Source: Arsenophonus sp964026495
Lineage (GTDB): Bacteria; Pseudomonadota; Gammaproteobacteria; Enterobacterales; Enterobacteriaceae
DNA: 64,000 nt
NCBI RefSeq assembly: GCF_964026495.1
Contig: NZ_OZ032148.1
Coordinates: 1 to 64,000, forward strand
Direction: 5' to 3'
The translations under genes were made by a program, and so were the position numbers. Numbering within the stretch: position 1 is the first letter of the stretch; every line of letters starts with the position of its first letter. Under the pieces are notes generated by a model. It searched no databases, was not told the DNA's origin, and worked only from the letters and a program-made list of their open reading frames with translations. Below are positions 19,078 to 31,933 of the stretch, piece after piece.

Positions 19078-20970
19078 TTAAGTATTTATGCGTAATAAAC
19101 CTTGTTTTTTTAACCATACTAATAAAATAGATATTGCTGCAGGAGTAATTCCTGATATACGTGATGCTTGACCAATAGAAATTGGTTTATGAGCATTAAG
19201 TTTTGCTATTACTTCATTAGAAAGACCATTAATATTTTTGTAATCTACATTAATTGGCAAAGTTATGTATTCATTGCATAAATGTTTTTTTATTTCTTCT
19301 TGTTGACGGACAAGATAACCTTCGTATTTTATTTGAATTTCAATTTGATTTGTGATTTGAACATCATGAATAACTGTTGGTGAAAAATATTTTAATGAAG
19401 TAAGCAATTTGTAATTTATTTCCGGACGACGTAATAATTCTTCTCCATTAGTTTTTTTGGAAATTGGTACATTTAAAATCTTTTTAATATCATTAATATG
19501 TTTGCAATTAGGATGTATCCAAAGATTACGTAATCTTTGGCGTTCTTTTTCAATGAATTCAATTTTATGGCAGAATGTTTTCCATCGATCATTATTAATT
19601 AATCCGAGTTCATAACCTTTTTCAGTTAATCGCAAATCAGCATTATCTTCACGTAACGTAATTCGATATTCTGCTCTTGATGTAAACATGCGATAGGGTT
19701 CTGTTGTACCTAATGTACAAAGATCATCAACTAAAACACCAATGTAAGCTTGATCACGACGAGGGTACCATCCTGTTTTTTCATAAGCATAAAGAGCAGC
19801 ATTAATCCCAGCTAATAATCCCTGTGCTGCAGCTTCTTCATAACCTGTGGTACCATTAATTTGACCAGCTAAAAAAAGTCCTTTGATAAATTTACTTTCT
19901 AAAGTTAATTTTAGATCACGAGGATCAAAAAAATCATATTCTATAGAATATCCAGGTCTAGTAATGTCGGCATTTTCTAAACCTTTTATTGAATGAATCA
20001 TTTTTGTTTGTGTATCAAAAGGTAAACTTGTAGAAATTCCATTAGGATAAATTTCGTTGCTTGTAAGTCCTTCTGGTTCTAAGAATATTTGATGCGAAGA
20101 TCTATGAGAAAATCGAACTATTTTATCTTCAATAGAAGGGCAATAACGTGGTCCTACACTTTGAATTATGCCTGTATATATCGGACTATATTTTAAATTT
20201 TCACGAATTATTTGATGAGTTTTTTCATTGGTGTAAGTTATATAACAAGGCAATTGTTTTGGATGTTGATTTGGTTTTCCAAGAAAAGAAAATACTGGTA
20301 TTGGAGTATCACTAAATTGTGCTACTAATTCTGAAAAATTAATACTTCTTTTGTCTAATCTAGGTGGAGTTCCTGTTTTTAATCTATTCATTCTTAATGG
20401 TAATTCTTTTAGTTTATTTGATAAATTAATAGAAGAAGGATCACCTGCTCTACCACCATCAAAACTTTTTGATCCTATGTATATTTTACCATTGAGAAAT
20501 GTTCCTACAGTTAGTAATACAGATTTTGCATAAAACTTCAATCCAATTTGTGTTATTACTCCGACAACATGATCATTATTTACAATGAGATCAACAATAT
20601 TTTGTTGGAATATCATTAAGTTATTTTGTTTTTCTAATACCATTCGAACATTGTTTTTATAAAGTATCCTATCAGTTTGTGCTCTTGTTGCGCGTACTGC
20701 AGGTCCTTTTTTTGCATTAAGTGTTTTGAATTGGATTCCTGATTTATCAGTTGCTATAGCCATTAATCCACCTAATGCATCAATTTCTTTTACTAGATGA
20801 CCTTTACCAATTCCACCAATAGCTGGATTACATGACATTTGACCTAAAGTTTCAATATTATGAGTTATTAGTAAAGTTTTACATCCCATTCGAGAAGCAG
20901 CTAAAGCTGCTTCTGTCCCAGCATGCCCCCCCCCGATAACAATAACTTCAAATTTTTTTGGATAAAACAT
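19078..20970 (-). CDS. mnmG: tRNA uridine-5-carboxymethylaminomethyl modification enzyme MnmG (GidA)
   Basis: MnmG is an FAD-binding protein that, with MnmE, installs cmnm5 at wobble U34 of several tRNAs. It is 630 aa (E. coli 629). The FAD-binding VIVIGGGHAGTEAALAASRMG is at residues 9-29, followed by the MnmG signatures MSCNPAIGGIGKGHLVKEIDALGG and GPAVRATRAQTDR. The C-terminal domain ends SRISGITPAAISILLVWLKK, as in the family. It abuts oriC on the left, exactly as gidA does in E. coli. The partner MnmE is not in this window. Confidence 0.97.
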   Translation of the reverse strand: MFYPKKFEVIVIGGGHAGTEAALAASRMGCKTLLITHNIETLGQMSCNPAIGGIGKGHLVKEIDALGGLMAIATDKSGIQFKTLNAKKGPAVRATRAQTDRILYKNNVRMVLEKQNNLMIFQQNIVDLIVNNDHVVGVITQIGLKFYAKSVLLTVGTFLNGKIYIGSKSFDGGRAGDPSSINLSNKLKELPLRMNRLKTGTPPRLDKRSINFSELVAQFSDTPIPVFSFLGKPNQHPKQLPCYITYTNEKTHQIIRENLKYSPIYTGIIQSVGPRYCPSIEDKIVRFSHRSSHQIFLEPEGLTSNEIYPNGISTSLPFDTQTKMIHSIKGLENADITRPGYSIEYDFFDPRDLKLTLESKFIKGLFLAGQINGTTGYEEAAAQGLLAGINAALYAYEKTGWYPRRDQAYIGVLVDDLCTLGTTEPYRMFTSRAEYRITLREDNADLRLTEKGYELGLINNDRWKTFCHKIEFIEKERQRLRNLWIHPNCKHINDIKKILNVPISKKTNGEELLRRPEINYKLLTSLKYFSPTVIHDVQITNQIEIQIKYEGYLVRQQEEIKKHLCNEYITLPINVDYKNINGLSNEVIAKLNAHKPISIGQASRISGITPAAISILLVWLKKQGLLRINT

Positions 20971-21120
20971 TGTTTTTTAAACCTTATTTTTTGAATGATT
21001 TTTAAAATTTGAATAATTTTATAATAAAAAATAATTAATTTCGTTAAAGATTTTTTTAAAAAAAATATTAACTTTATATTACACAAGTTTAAAATAAATA
21101 ATTATAAATATTTATTTATT

Positions 21121-21324
21121 ATTCTTTTTATTATAATAATGATTATCTGTTGATAAATTAAAATATCTTAATAAGATTATGATCTTGTGAATGATATTTA
21201 ATTGTGAATGATAAGTGATCGTACATAGGATAAGTTTGTATTAATATAATAAGTTATACACAATATATCATTGTTTATCAGTTTTTTTATTTATAAACAC
21301 AGGTTATTCTCAAACTTATCAACA
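21121..21324. other. oriC: chromosomal replication origin oriC
   Basis: This mnmG-mioC spacer aligns with E. coli oriC. DnaA box R1 is TGTTGATAA (21148-21156; E. coli TGTGGATAA). R2 is TTATACACA (21254-21262; identical to E. coli), starting 106 bp after R1, the same as E. coli. Between them, TTGTGAATGAT and GTGATC of the E. coli sequence are kept. To the right are TTATAAACA (21291-21299) and TTATCAACA (21316-21324), the latter in R4 orientation but about 12 bp closer than in E. coli. Left of R1 is a very AT-rich stretch (about 21095-21140), a plausible unwinding element without recognisable GATC-type 13-mers. Only two GATC sites remain. Confidence 0.85.
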
Positions 21325-21333
21325 AAATTATTA

Positions 21334-21798
21334 CTAATTTTTTGTAATTTGTACATTAATAATATTATTTTTCCATTTTTCAATCCAATTTTTTGCTAAA
21401 TTTTCTATAAGATTAGATTCTAAAATATCAATTTCTAAAATTTTTCCTATTCTTTTAGCATTGTGTTTTTTTAGCAAAACATCTAGTTTATGAATTGCAC
21501 TACAAAAAGTATCATATTCCTTGCTTCCTATTCCTATTGCACCATAAAAAATCTTGTTAAGATTAGGTTTTTTTTTGTTAATTTCTTTTGCTAAAGATTC
21601 TATGTTTTCAGGTAGTTCACCTGCACCATGAGTAGAACACACAATTAACCATATACCTTGCATTGATAGATCTATTAGATTCGGTCCGTGTTTTATGTTA
21701 GTTTCAAAATTATATTTTTCTAATATTTCAGCTGTATATTCAGCTATATATTCAGCGGTCCCCATTGTACTACCAGTTATTAATGTTATTTTTGTCAT
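21334..21798 (-). CDS. mioC: flavodoxin-like protein MioC
   Basis: MioC is a small FMN-binding flavodoxin-fold protein; the E. coli protein can support biotin synthase in vitro, but its cell role is unclear. ATG at 21798 (after GAGGTTG) gives 154 aa (E. coli 147) and the N-terminus MTKITLITGSTMGTAEYIAE, with the FMN phosphate-binding loop. Downstream motifs STHGAGELP and YGAIGIGSKEYDTFC match the family flavin-contact loops. An in-frame upstream ATG at 21810 is less likely. It flanks oriC on the right and is transcribed toward it, as in E. coli. Confidence 0.92.
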   Translation of the reverse strand: MTKITLITGSTMGTAEYIAEYTAEILEKYNFETNIKHGPNLIDLSMQGIWLIVCSTHGAGELPENIESLAKEINKKKPNLNKIFYGAIGIGSKEYDTFCSAIHKLDVLLKKHNAKRIGKILEIDILESNLIENLAKNWIEKWKNNIINVQITKN

Positions 21799-22382
21799 TA
21801 TCAACCTCAATATTTTTTTTGATATTTTTTTGAAAATATAAATTTTTATTTTTTATGAGTTTGAATTTAGCATAGCAAAAAAATTATAATAAGTTTATTT
21901 TAATAGCTTCTTATTTTTGTGTTTGCGAATTCAGTTTTATTATTTTTTGTGTTTTTAATTAATCAGTACATGTATAGATTATATTAATCATGATAAAATA
22001 TTATTTTGTTTTTTATTTTATTTTGATAATTTTAGATACAAAATAATATTTATTTATATAAATTTTCTAATTATTTTAAAAATAAAATGTTTTTTGATTT
22101 TTTTTATAAGTTGAATTGGTCTTTTTGATGTTTTGTTTGATATTACATTATTTTAAATAATTTTTTGTACTTTTTTGAAGATATTAAAAATAATATATTG
22201 CTTTTGATCGGATCTAAAAAGTTATTTATTTTAAAATGTATATATTATAAATATAACGTTATTATAAACATAACGTAATATATTCTTATTAAGAATTCTT
22301 ATTAAGATATATATCTTTATTAAGATTAAGATAATAAATTGTTAATAAAAAATAAATAATAAAAAACTATATGGAGTCAAGA
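21799..22382. other. mioC-asnA spacer, site of lost asnC
   Basis: The regulator gene asnC, present here in E. coli, is missing and no remnant is recognisable. The 3' part, which must contain the asnA control region, holds two consecutive tandem duplications (22245-22278 and 22283-22308), annotated separately. The rest is featureless A+T. Confidence 0.65.
22245..22308. repeat. two consecutive tandem duplications upstream of asnA
   Basis: A 17-bp unit (TTATAAAyATAACGTwA) occurs twice in tandem at 22245-22261 and 22262-22278 with two mismatches. Four bases later a 13-bp unit TTCTTATTAAGAw, itself an odd-centred palindrome, occurs twice at 22283-22295 and 22296-22308. A third degenerate copy (ATCTTTATTAAGAT) follows at about 22313-22326. 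They lie 75-140 bp before the asnA start. Confidence 0.8.
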
Positions 22383-23375
22383 ATGGAAAAATTATTTATA
22401 GAAAAACAAAAACAAATTAATTTTATTAAATCTTATTTTTCAAATTTGTTAGAAAAAAAATTATCTTTAATTGAAATACAGTCTCCTCTTTTAAGTCGTT
22501 TTGGTGATGGTATTCAAGATAATTTATCAGGATATGAGCAAGCAGTACAAGTTAAAATAAAATCTATCCCAAATGTTGTGTTTGAAATTGTACATTCGTT
22601 AGCTAAATGGAAACGTAAAACTTTAGGTCGTTTTAATTTTGAACCAGGAGAAGGTATATATACTCATATGAAGGCATTACGTCCTGATGAAGATTGTTTA
22701 ACACCTATGCATTCTGTTTTTGTTGATCAATGGGATTGGGAAAAAGTAATTTTAAAAAAAGATCGGTCTTTGGATTATTTAAAAAAAACAGTTATTGAAA
22801 TTTATCAAATAATTAAAAAAACGGAAGAGGTTGTTAGTTTTAAATTTAATTTAATTCCATTTTTACCTGATCAGATTTTTTTTATTCATAGTGAAGAATT
22901 ACTACAACGTTATCCTCATCTTAATTCCAATGAAAGAGAATATGCCATAGTTAAAAAATTAGGTGCAGTTTTTATTATTGGTATTGGTGGAAAATTATCT
23001 CATGGTTTTGTTCACGATATACGTGCCCCTGACTATGATGATTGGACTACACAGAATAGTGAAGGATTCATTGGTTTAAATGGTGATCTTATTGTATGGA
23101 ATCCTATATTACAAAATGCATTTGAGATTTCTTCAATGGGTATACGTGTTGATGAAAAGTCACTTAAAAATCAATTAGAAATAACAGGATATCATAATAG
23201 AATGCTTTTCGAATGGCATCAAGATTTATTAAAAGGTTATATGCCACAAACAATAGGTGGTGGTATTGGACAATCTCGTTTAGTAATGTTATTACTTCAA
23301 AAAAAACATATTGGCCAAGTTCAATGTAGTGTATGGTCTATTAAAAATCAAATGGAAGTTATTGATATTTTGTAA
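22383..23375 (+). CDS. asnA: aspartate-ammonia ligase (asparagine synthetase A)
   Basis: AsnA makes asparagine from aspartate, ammonia and ATP. ATG at 22383, six bases after GGAG, gives 330 aa, exactly the E. coli length; ATG at 22371 is upstream of that ribosome site and unlikely. The class II aaRS-like core is complete: VHSLAKWKRKTLGRF, GIYTHMKALRPDE, VDQWDWE, RAPDYDDWTT, and the C-terminal MPQTIGGGIGQSRLVMLLL. Its regulator gene asnC is absent. It is the first gene to the right of oriC on the plus strand. Confidence 0.96.
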   Translation: MEKLFIEKQKQINFIKSYFSNLLEKKLSLIEIQSPLLSRFGDGIQDNLSGYEQAVQVKIKSIPNVVFEIVHSLAKWKRKTLGRFNFEPGEGIYTHMKALRPDEDCLTPMHSVFVDQWDWEKVILKKDRSLDYLKKTVIEIYQIIKKTEEVVSFKFNLIPFLPDQIFFIHSEELLQRYPHLNSNEREYAIVKKLGAVFIIGIGGKLSHGFVHDIRAPDYDDWTTQNSEGFIGLNGDLIVWNPILQNAFEISSMGIRVDEKSLKNQLEITGYHNRMLFEWHQDLLKGYMPQTIGGGIGQSRLVMLLLQKKHIGQVQCSVWSIKNQMEVIDIL

Positions 23376-24206
23376 TTTTTGTTAATAAATATTTTTTATA
23401 GTTATTATTGTCTTATATTGTATATATTTAAATTATGAATCATTTTTTGAAATGAGATTCATGTTTTTTATTCTGCAATTGTGATAATTTTTATAAAAAA
23501 TTATAATATTTTAATTTTTTGATTTGATTTAATAAGTAAATTATTAGATCATTCTTAATTATAAAAAAAATTATAGAATAATTGTAATGTTTTTTGATTT
23601 TTTAAATATTAAATTTTTATTATTATTTGTTTAAATCTGTCAAATTTTTGCAAAAATTAACAATTAATGATTAGTTAATTAATTATAAAAAATATGCTTA
23701 TAACATTATATTAATAATATTCATTTTTTTTTAAAAAACATATGCTATTTTTTGTTTGTAGAATAAAAAATACATCTAATTTTATTAAAAATTTTACAAG
23801 TATAGACGATTTTTATAAGTATTGAAGACTATATAGTTGATACAATTTTTCTTTTTCTATAAAAAATTGTTAAAATATATTTTTCATATAATTTTTAATT
23901 TTATAAATTTTAATTGTTATAAAAATATTTAAAATATAAAAAATTTAAAATTCATTTAAAATTAATACAATTGATCATCATAATTATTTTTATTAATTTT
24001 AATTTGTGAATTTGTAAATATTTTCTTATTTTGGTAATTTGTTTAATATAACTATAATTTAGCTTTATTAAATTAAAAATTAAAGCTTAGATATAAAATG
24101 TTGGATTTTAAAAATATTTAATTAAATTTTTTATGTTCTTTATATTTAATTTTATATTTAATTTTTTGGTATTAAAATTAAATTATTAAGAAATTAAAAT
24201 AACTAC
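23376..24206. other. asnA-rrn spacer without recognisable genes
   Basis: About 830 bp of A+T-rich DNA with no convincing open frame or RNA gene. Direct runs of A or T dominate. The right end leads into the rRNA promoter and may act as an UP-type AT-rich element. Confidence 0.6.
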
Positions 24207-24234
24207 TTGACTTTATCATTTCAAAAAGTAAAAT
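24207..24234 (+). promoter_or_regulatory. candidate rRNA operon promoter
   Basis: TTGACT, 16 bp, TAAAAT, with AT-rich DNA upstream. It is followed within 25 bp by the antitermination boxA and lies about 145 bp before the 16S 5' end, the normal layout of an rrn leader. Confidence 0.65.
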
Positions 24235-24256
24235 GATTATTTAAAATAGTAAAAAC

Positions 24257-24267
24257 GCTCTTTAACA
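24257..24267 (+). promoter_or_regulatory. rrn boxA antitermination element (leader)
   Basis: GCTCTTTAACA is identical to the core of E. coli rrn boxA, which binds NusB/NusE. It lies between the rrn promoter and the 16S gene. Confidence 0.85.
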
Positions 24268-24273
24268 ATTTAA

Positions 24274-24294
24274 TCAGACAATCTATGTGGGCAC
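24274..24294 (+). promoter_or_regulatory. pre-16S processing stem, 5' arm
   Basis: The 21 bases TCAGACAATC...GTGGGCAC are perfectly complementary to 25960-25980 just after 16S. The pair forms the long helix that RNase III cuts to release the 16S precursor. Confidence 0.85.
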
Positions 24295-24379
24295 TAACAA
24301 AAACATCAAAATAATAAAGTCTTAAAGAATAAAAAAACAAAATTTTTTGTATTTGATATTTTTTAAGCATCAAACTTTT

Positions 24380-25935
<1,556 letters not shown>

Positions 25936-25959
25936 TCATTTAATAGATGAATTGTAAAG

Positions 25960-25980
25960 GTGCCCACATAGATTGTCTGA
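25960..25980 (+). promoter_or_regulatory. pre-16S processing stem, 3' arm
   Basis: GTGCCCACATAGATTGTCTGA is the exact reverse complement of 24274-24294 and closes the pre-16S helix. Confidence 0.85.
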
Positions 25981-25994
25981 TATTAAATATCATT

Positions 25995-26071
25995 AGGCTT
26001 GTAGCTCAGATGGTTAGAGCACACCCCTGATAAGGGTGAGGTCGGTGGTTCAAGTCCACTCAGGCCTACCA
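25995..26071 (+). tRNA. ileT: tRNA-Ile (GAT)
   Basis: The 77-nt gene begins AGGCTTGTAGCTCAG and ends CAGGCCTACCA with encoded CCA. The anticodon is GAT in CTGATAA. It is nearly identical to the E. coli rrn spacer tRNA-Ile and lies in the 16S-23S spacer. Confidence 0.98.
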
Positions 26072-26140
26072 TATTGATTGCATACTATAAATCTTAGCTA
26101 ATTATTACAAAAAAGTATAATGATAAAATTAAGATAAAGA

Positions 26141-26216
26141 GGGGCTATAGCTCAGCTGGTAGAGCACCTGCTTTGCACGCAGGAGGTCAGCGGTTCAATC
26201 CCGCTTGGCTCCACCA
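26141..26216 (+). tRNA. alaT: tRNA-Ala (TGC)
   Basis: The 76-nt gene begins GGGGCTATAGCTCAGCTGG, has anticodon TGC in TTTGCAC, and ends TTGGCTCCACCA with encoded CCA. It is the second spacer tRNA of the rRNA operon. Confidence 0.98.
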
Positions 26217-26322
26217 AAGCATTTAACAAAGCATTTAAAAATATTTTAAATTTTTAATATATTGAAAGATTTTTTAGCAATCTTTTTTACTGTTTAGTAA
26301 AAGCTAAAAATCAGAAATATAT

Positions 26323-26333
26323 GCTCTTTAACA
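26323..26333 (+). promoter_or_regulatory. rrn boxA antitermination element (spacer)
   Basis: A second exact GCTCTTTAACA in the 16S-23S spacer, after tRNA-Ala, as in E. coli rrn operons. Confidence 0.8.
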
Positions 26334-26533
26334 ATTTGAAAAAGCTAATTAACTAAAATTTATCATAATATTAAACTTTATTAAAATATTAAATATATGA
26401 TAATTGCAAAACAAGACAAAGAAAAAAATGAAAAATAAAACTTGAGAAGTTTATAAGTTAATTTTTCGTAATTGAATTTTCATAAATTACCTTTATTTAG
26501 GTATATTTAGGTATAAACATCTTTGGGTTGTGA

Positions 26534-29519
<2,986 letters not shown>

Positions 29520-29616
29520 CATAACACCAAAGATGTTTAAAAAGATTAGCTTTTATTGTTTTTTATAGTTTGCACTGTTTTTTATAGTAAAAATATAATA
29601 AAAAACACAAAAAATT

Positions 29617-29738
29617 TGTCTGGCAGTTTTAGCGCGGTGGTACCACCTGATATATTCCATTCCGAACTCAGAAGTGAAATGCCGTAGTGCCGATGGTAGT
29701 GTGGGGTTTCCTCATGTGAGAGTAGGGAACTGTCAGGC
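29617..29738 (+). rRNA. rrf: 5S ribosomal RNA
   Basis: About 122 nt (E. coli 120). TGTCTGGCAG at the 5' end pairs with CTGTCAGGC at the 3' end. The core CCGAACTCAGAAGTGAAA and GCCGATGGTAGTGTGGGG are unchanged. It is the last RNA of the operon. Confidence 0.96.
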
Positions 29739-29746
29739 TTTTATTC

Positions 29747-29784
29747 AAAAAGCCACTCATTTAAAAATGAGTGGCTTTTTGAAT
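29747..29784 (+). terminator. Rho-independent terminator of the rRNA operon
   Basis: AAAAAGCCACTCATT and AATGAGTGGCTTTTT form a 15-bp perfect stem with a 4-nt loop, ending in a T run, directly after 5S. It is the strongest terminator in the window. Confidence 0.93.
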
Positions 29785-29890
29785 ATTTTTTTTATGTTTT
29801 TCATAAAACCATTTATTAATATAAAGTATTTTTTTATTGTTATAATTTTTAAAATATAAAAAAAACAATACAGATAATAGAGTGTTATAT

Positions 29891-30931
29891 ATGTATCATA
29901 AAATTTATAATAAATATAATAAAATATACAATACTTTTAATCTTGATGTGAAAGCTAAAGCAATATATTCAGCTTTTTCAATAGAAGAATTATTATTTTT
30001 ATGGGGACGTGCAAAATCAAAAGGGTGGCCTGTTGTATTATTGGGAGAAGGAAGTAATGTTCTTTTTGTAAAAGATTTTCAAGGTGCAATAATTTTAAAC
30101 AAAATTACTGCATTACATATAACGGAATCATCTCATGATTGGTTTATACACGTAGGAGCAGGAAATAATTGGCACGAATTAATCAAAAAACTTATTAAGC
30201 TTGGTATTTATGGATTAGAAAATATGGCTTTAATTCCTGGATCTGTAGGTGCAGCACCTATACAAAATATTGGAGCTTATGGAATTGAATTCAAAGATGT
30301 TTGTCATTATGTAAACATAATTGATTTGAATAATAAAAAAAAATATTGTTTAAATGTCAGTGAATGTCAATTCAGTTATAGAAATAGTATTTTAAAATAT
30401 AAATCTCATAAAAATTTTGCAGTAATTTCCGTAGGATTAAAACTTAAGAAGTTATGGAAACCAATATTAACATACGGTGAATTAATTTCATTAGAAATAA
30501 GAAAAATTACACCAGAAAATATATTTAATATAATTTGCAATATTAGAAAACATAAATTACCTGATCCATTTGTAATTGGGAATGCAGGTAGTTTTTTTAA
30601 AAATCCAATTGTTTCTCAAATAATTGCAAATAAAATTAAGATTCTTTATCCTCAATGTCCCACATATCTTCAATTAGATGGAAAAGTAAAACTTTCTGCT
30701 GGGTGGCTTATTGATCAATGTAATCTTAAAGGTTATCAATGTGGTGGTGCAGCAGTAGATATACATCAAGCTGTAGTTTTAATTAATAAAAATAATGCAA
30801 TTGGAACAGATATTATAAAATTAGCTAGTTATATTAGTAAAAACGTTATGAAAAAATTTGATATTATCTTAGAACCGGAAGTTCATTTTATTGATGCATA
30901 CGGTAAAATAAATCCTATGGATGTTCTTTAA
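29891..30931 (+). CDS. murB: UDP-N-acetylenolpyruvoylglucosamine reductase
   Basis: MurB reduces the enolpyruvyl group to give UDP-MurNAc in peptidoglycan synthesis, using FAD and NADPH. ATG at 29891 gives 346 aa (E. coli 342); an upstream GTG at 29882 is possible. FAD-binding motifs LLGEGSNVLF and NMALIPGSVGAAPIQNIGAYG are present, with the catalytic-region GNAGSFFKNP (Ser proton donor) and LEPEVHFID at the C-terminus. It is the type I enzyme of enterics. Its stop overlaps the birA start (TAATG). Confidence 0.96.
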   Translation: MYHKIYNKYNKIYNTFNLDVKAKAIYSAFSIEELLFLWGRAKSKGWPVVLLGEGSNVLFVKDFQGAIILNKITALHITESSHDWFIHVGAGNNWHELIKKLIKLGIYGLENMALIPGSVGAAPIQNIGAYGIEFKDVCHYVNIIDLNNKKKYCLNVSECQFSYRNSILKYKSHKNFAVISVGLKLKKLWKPILTYGELISLEIRKITPENIFNIICNIRKHKLPDPFVIGNAGSFFKNPIVSQIIANKIKILYPQCPTYLQLDGKVKLSAGWLIDQCNLKGYQCGGAAVDIHQAVVLINKNNAIGTDIIKLASYISKNVMKKFDIILEPEVHFIDAYGKINPMDVL

Positions 30932-31911
30932 TGAAAGATTTAGACATTTCTTTAGAACTTATAAAAATACTTTCTGATGGTAGTATTCATTTAGGTGATA
31001 ACTTAATTCAAGTATTTGGTCTTACATTTGTTGATTTTAATAAACATATCAATATATTACGTAGATTAGGTGTTGAAGTGAATATCATTAATAATGATCT
31101 TTATCAGATTACTAAAAAAATAGATTTATTAGATTATAAAAAAATTTATAGTTTGGTTAAAAAAGGGAAAATTTTTGTAAAATCCGTTCTTAATTCCACT
31201 AATCAATATTTATTAGATTATTTAGATTATGTTGATCAATTGAAATCTGGTGATGCTTGTGTAGCAGAATATCAAATAGCTGGTAGGGGACGTTATGGTC
31301 GTAATTGGATTTCTCCCTTTGGATGTAATCTTTATTTATCATTATATTGGTATTTAGAAGATACTCGTACTTCTATAGTAGGATTAAGTTTGGTAGTCGC
31401 TATTGTCATAGCGGAAACTCTTAATCAATTAATTGGTAGTAATATAAAAGTAAAATGGCCTAATGATCTTTATCTTAATGAAAAAAAACTTGCTGGAATT
31501 TTAATTGAAATGAAGAGTAAAATTAGATATATGGTAGATATTATCATTGGTATTGGAATAAATATTTCTATGAGTCGTACTCATGGAAAAAAAATTAATC
31601 AAAATTGGATTAATCTTGAACGATCAGGAATAAAAATAGAAAAAAATATAATTGCTGGTAAACTTATTGTAGTTTTGCGTAATGAATTATTGATTTTTGA
31701 AAAATATGGTTTTGCTCCCTTTATTGAACGTTGGTTAGCTTTAGATAATTTTTTAGATAAAAAAGTAAAATTGAGAATTGGTAATCGTGATGAGATTGGT
31801 ATTGTAAAAGGAGTTAATCAAAATGGGGCTATTTTATTAAAACAAAATGGTGAAATCTTTTCTTATTGTGGTGAAATTATTTCTTTAAGTTCAGGCGATA
31901 AATTTTATTAA
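30931..31911 (+). CDS. birA: biotin-protein ligase BirA (bifunctional type)
   Basis: BirA activates biotin to biotinyl-AMP and attaches it to the biotin carrier protein of acetyl-CoA carboxylase. It is 326 aa (E. coli 321). The ligase domain shows GRGRYGRNWISPFG (E. coli GRGRRGRKWFSPFG; the biotinyl-AMP loop has Tyr and Asn in place of Arg and Lys), VKWPNDLYL and KLAGILIEM, then the C-terminal SH3-like domain. The N-terminal winged-helix repressor domain is still there (residues about 1-65), although its operator targets (the bio operon) may be gone. One-base overlap with murB. Confidence 0.95.
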   Translation: MKDLDISLELIKILSDGSIHLGDNLIQVFGLTFVDFNKHINILRRLGVEVNIINNDLYQITKKIDLLDYKKIYSLVKKGKIFVKSVLNSTNQYLLDYLDYVDQLKSGDACVAEYQIAGRGRYGRNWISPFGCNLYLSLYWYLEDTRTSIVGLSLVVAIVIAETLNQLIGSNIKVKWPNDLYLNEKKLAGILIEMKSKIRYMVDIIIGIGINISMSRTHGKKINQNWINLERSGIKIEKNIIAGKLIVVLRNELLIFEKYGFAPFIERWLALDNFLDKKVKLRIGNRDEIGIVKGVNQNGAILLKQNGEIFSYCGEIISLSSGDKFY

Positions 31912-31933
31912 AAAATAAATTGATTATACAAAA

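Noticed and set aside
26494..26513. Two tandem ATTTAGGTAT units just before 23S rRNA
   Set aside because: Short and in the pre-23S leader; it is probably slippage and no function is suggested by position.
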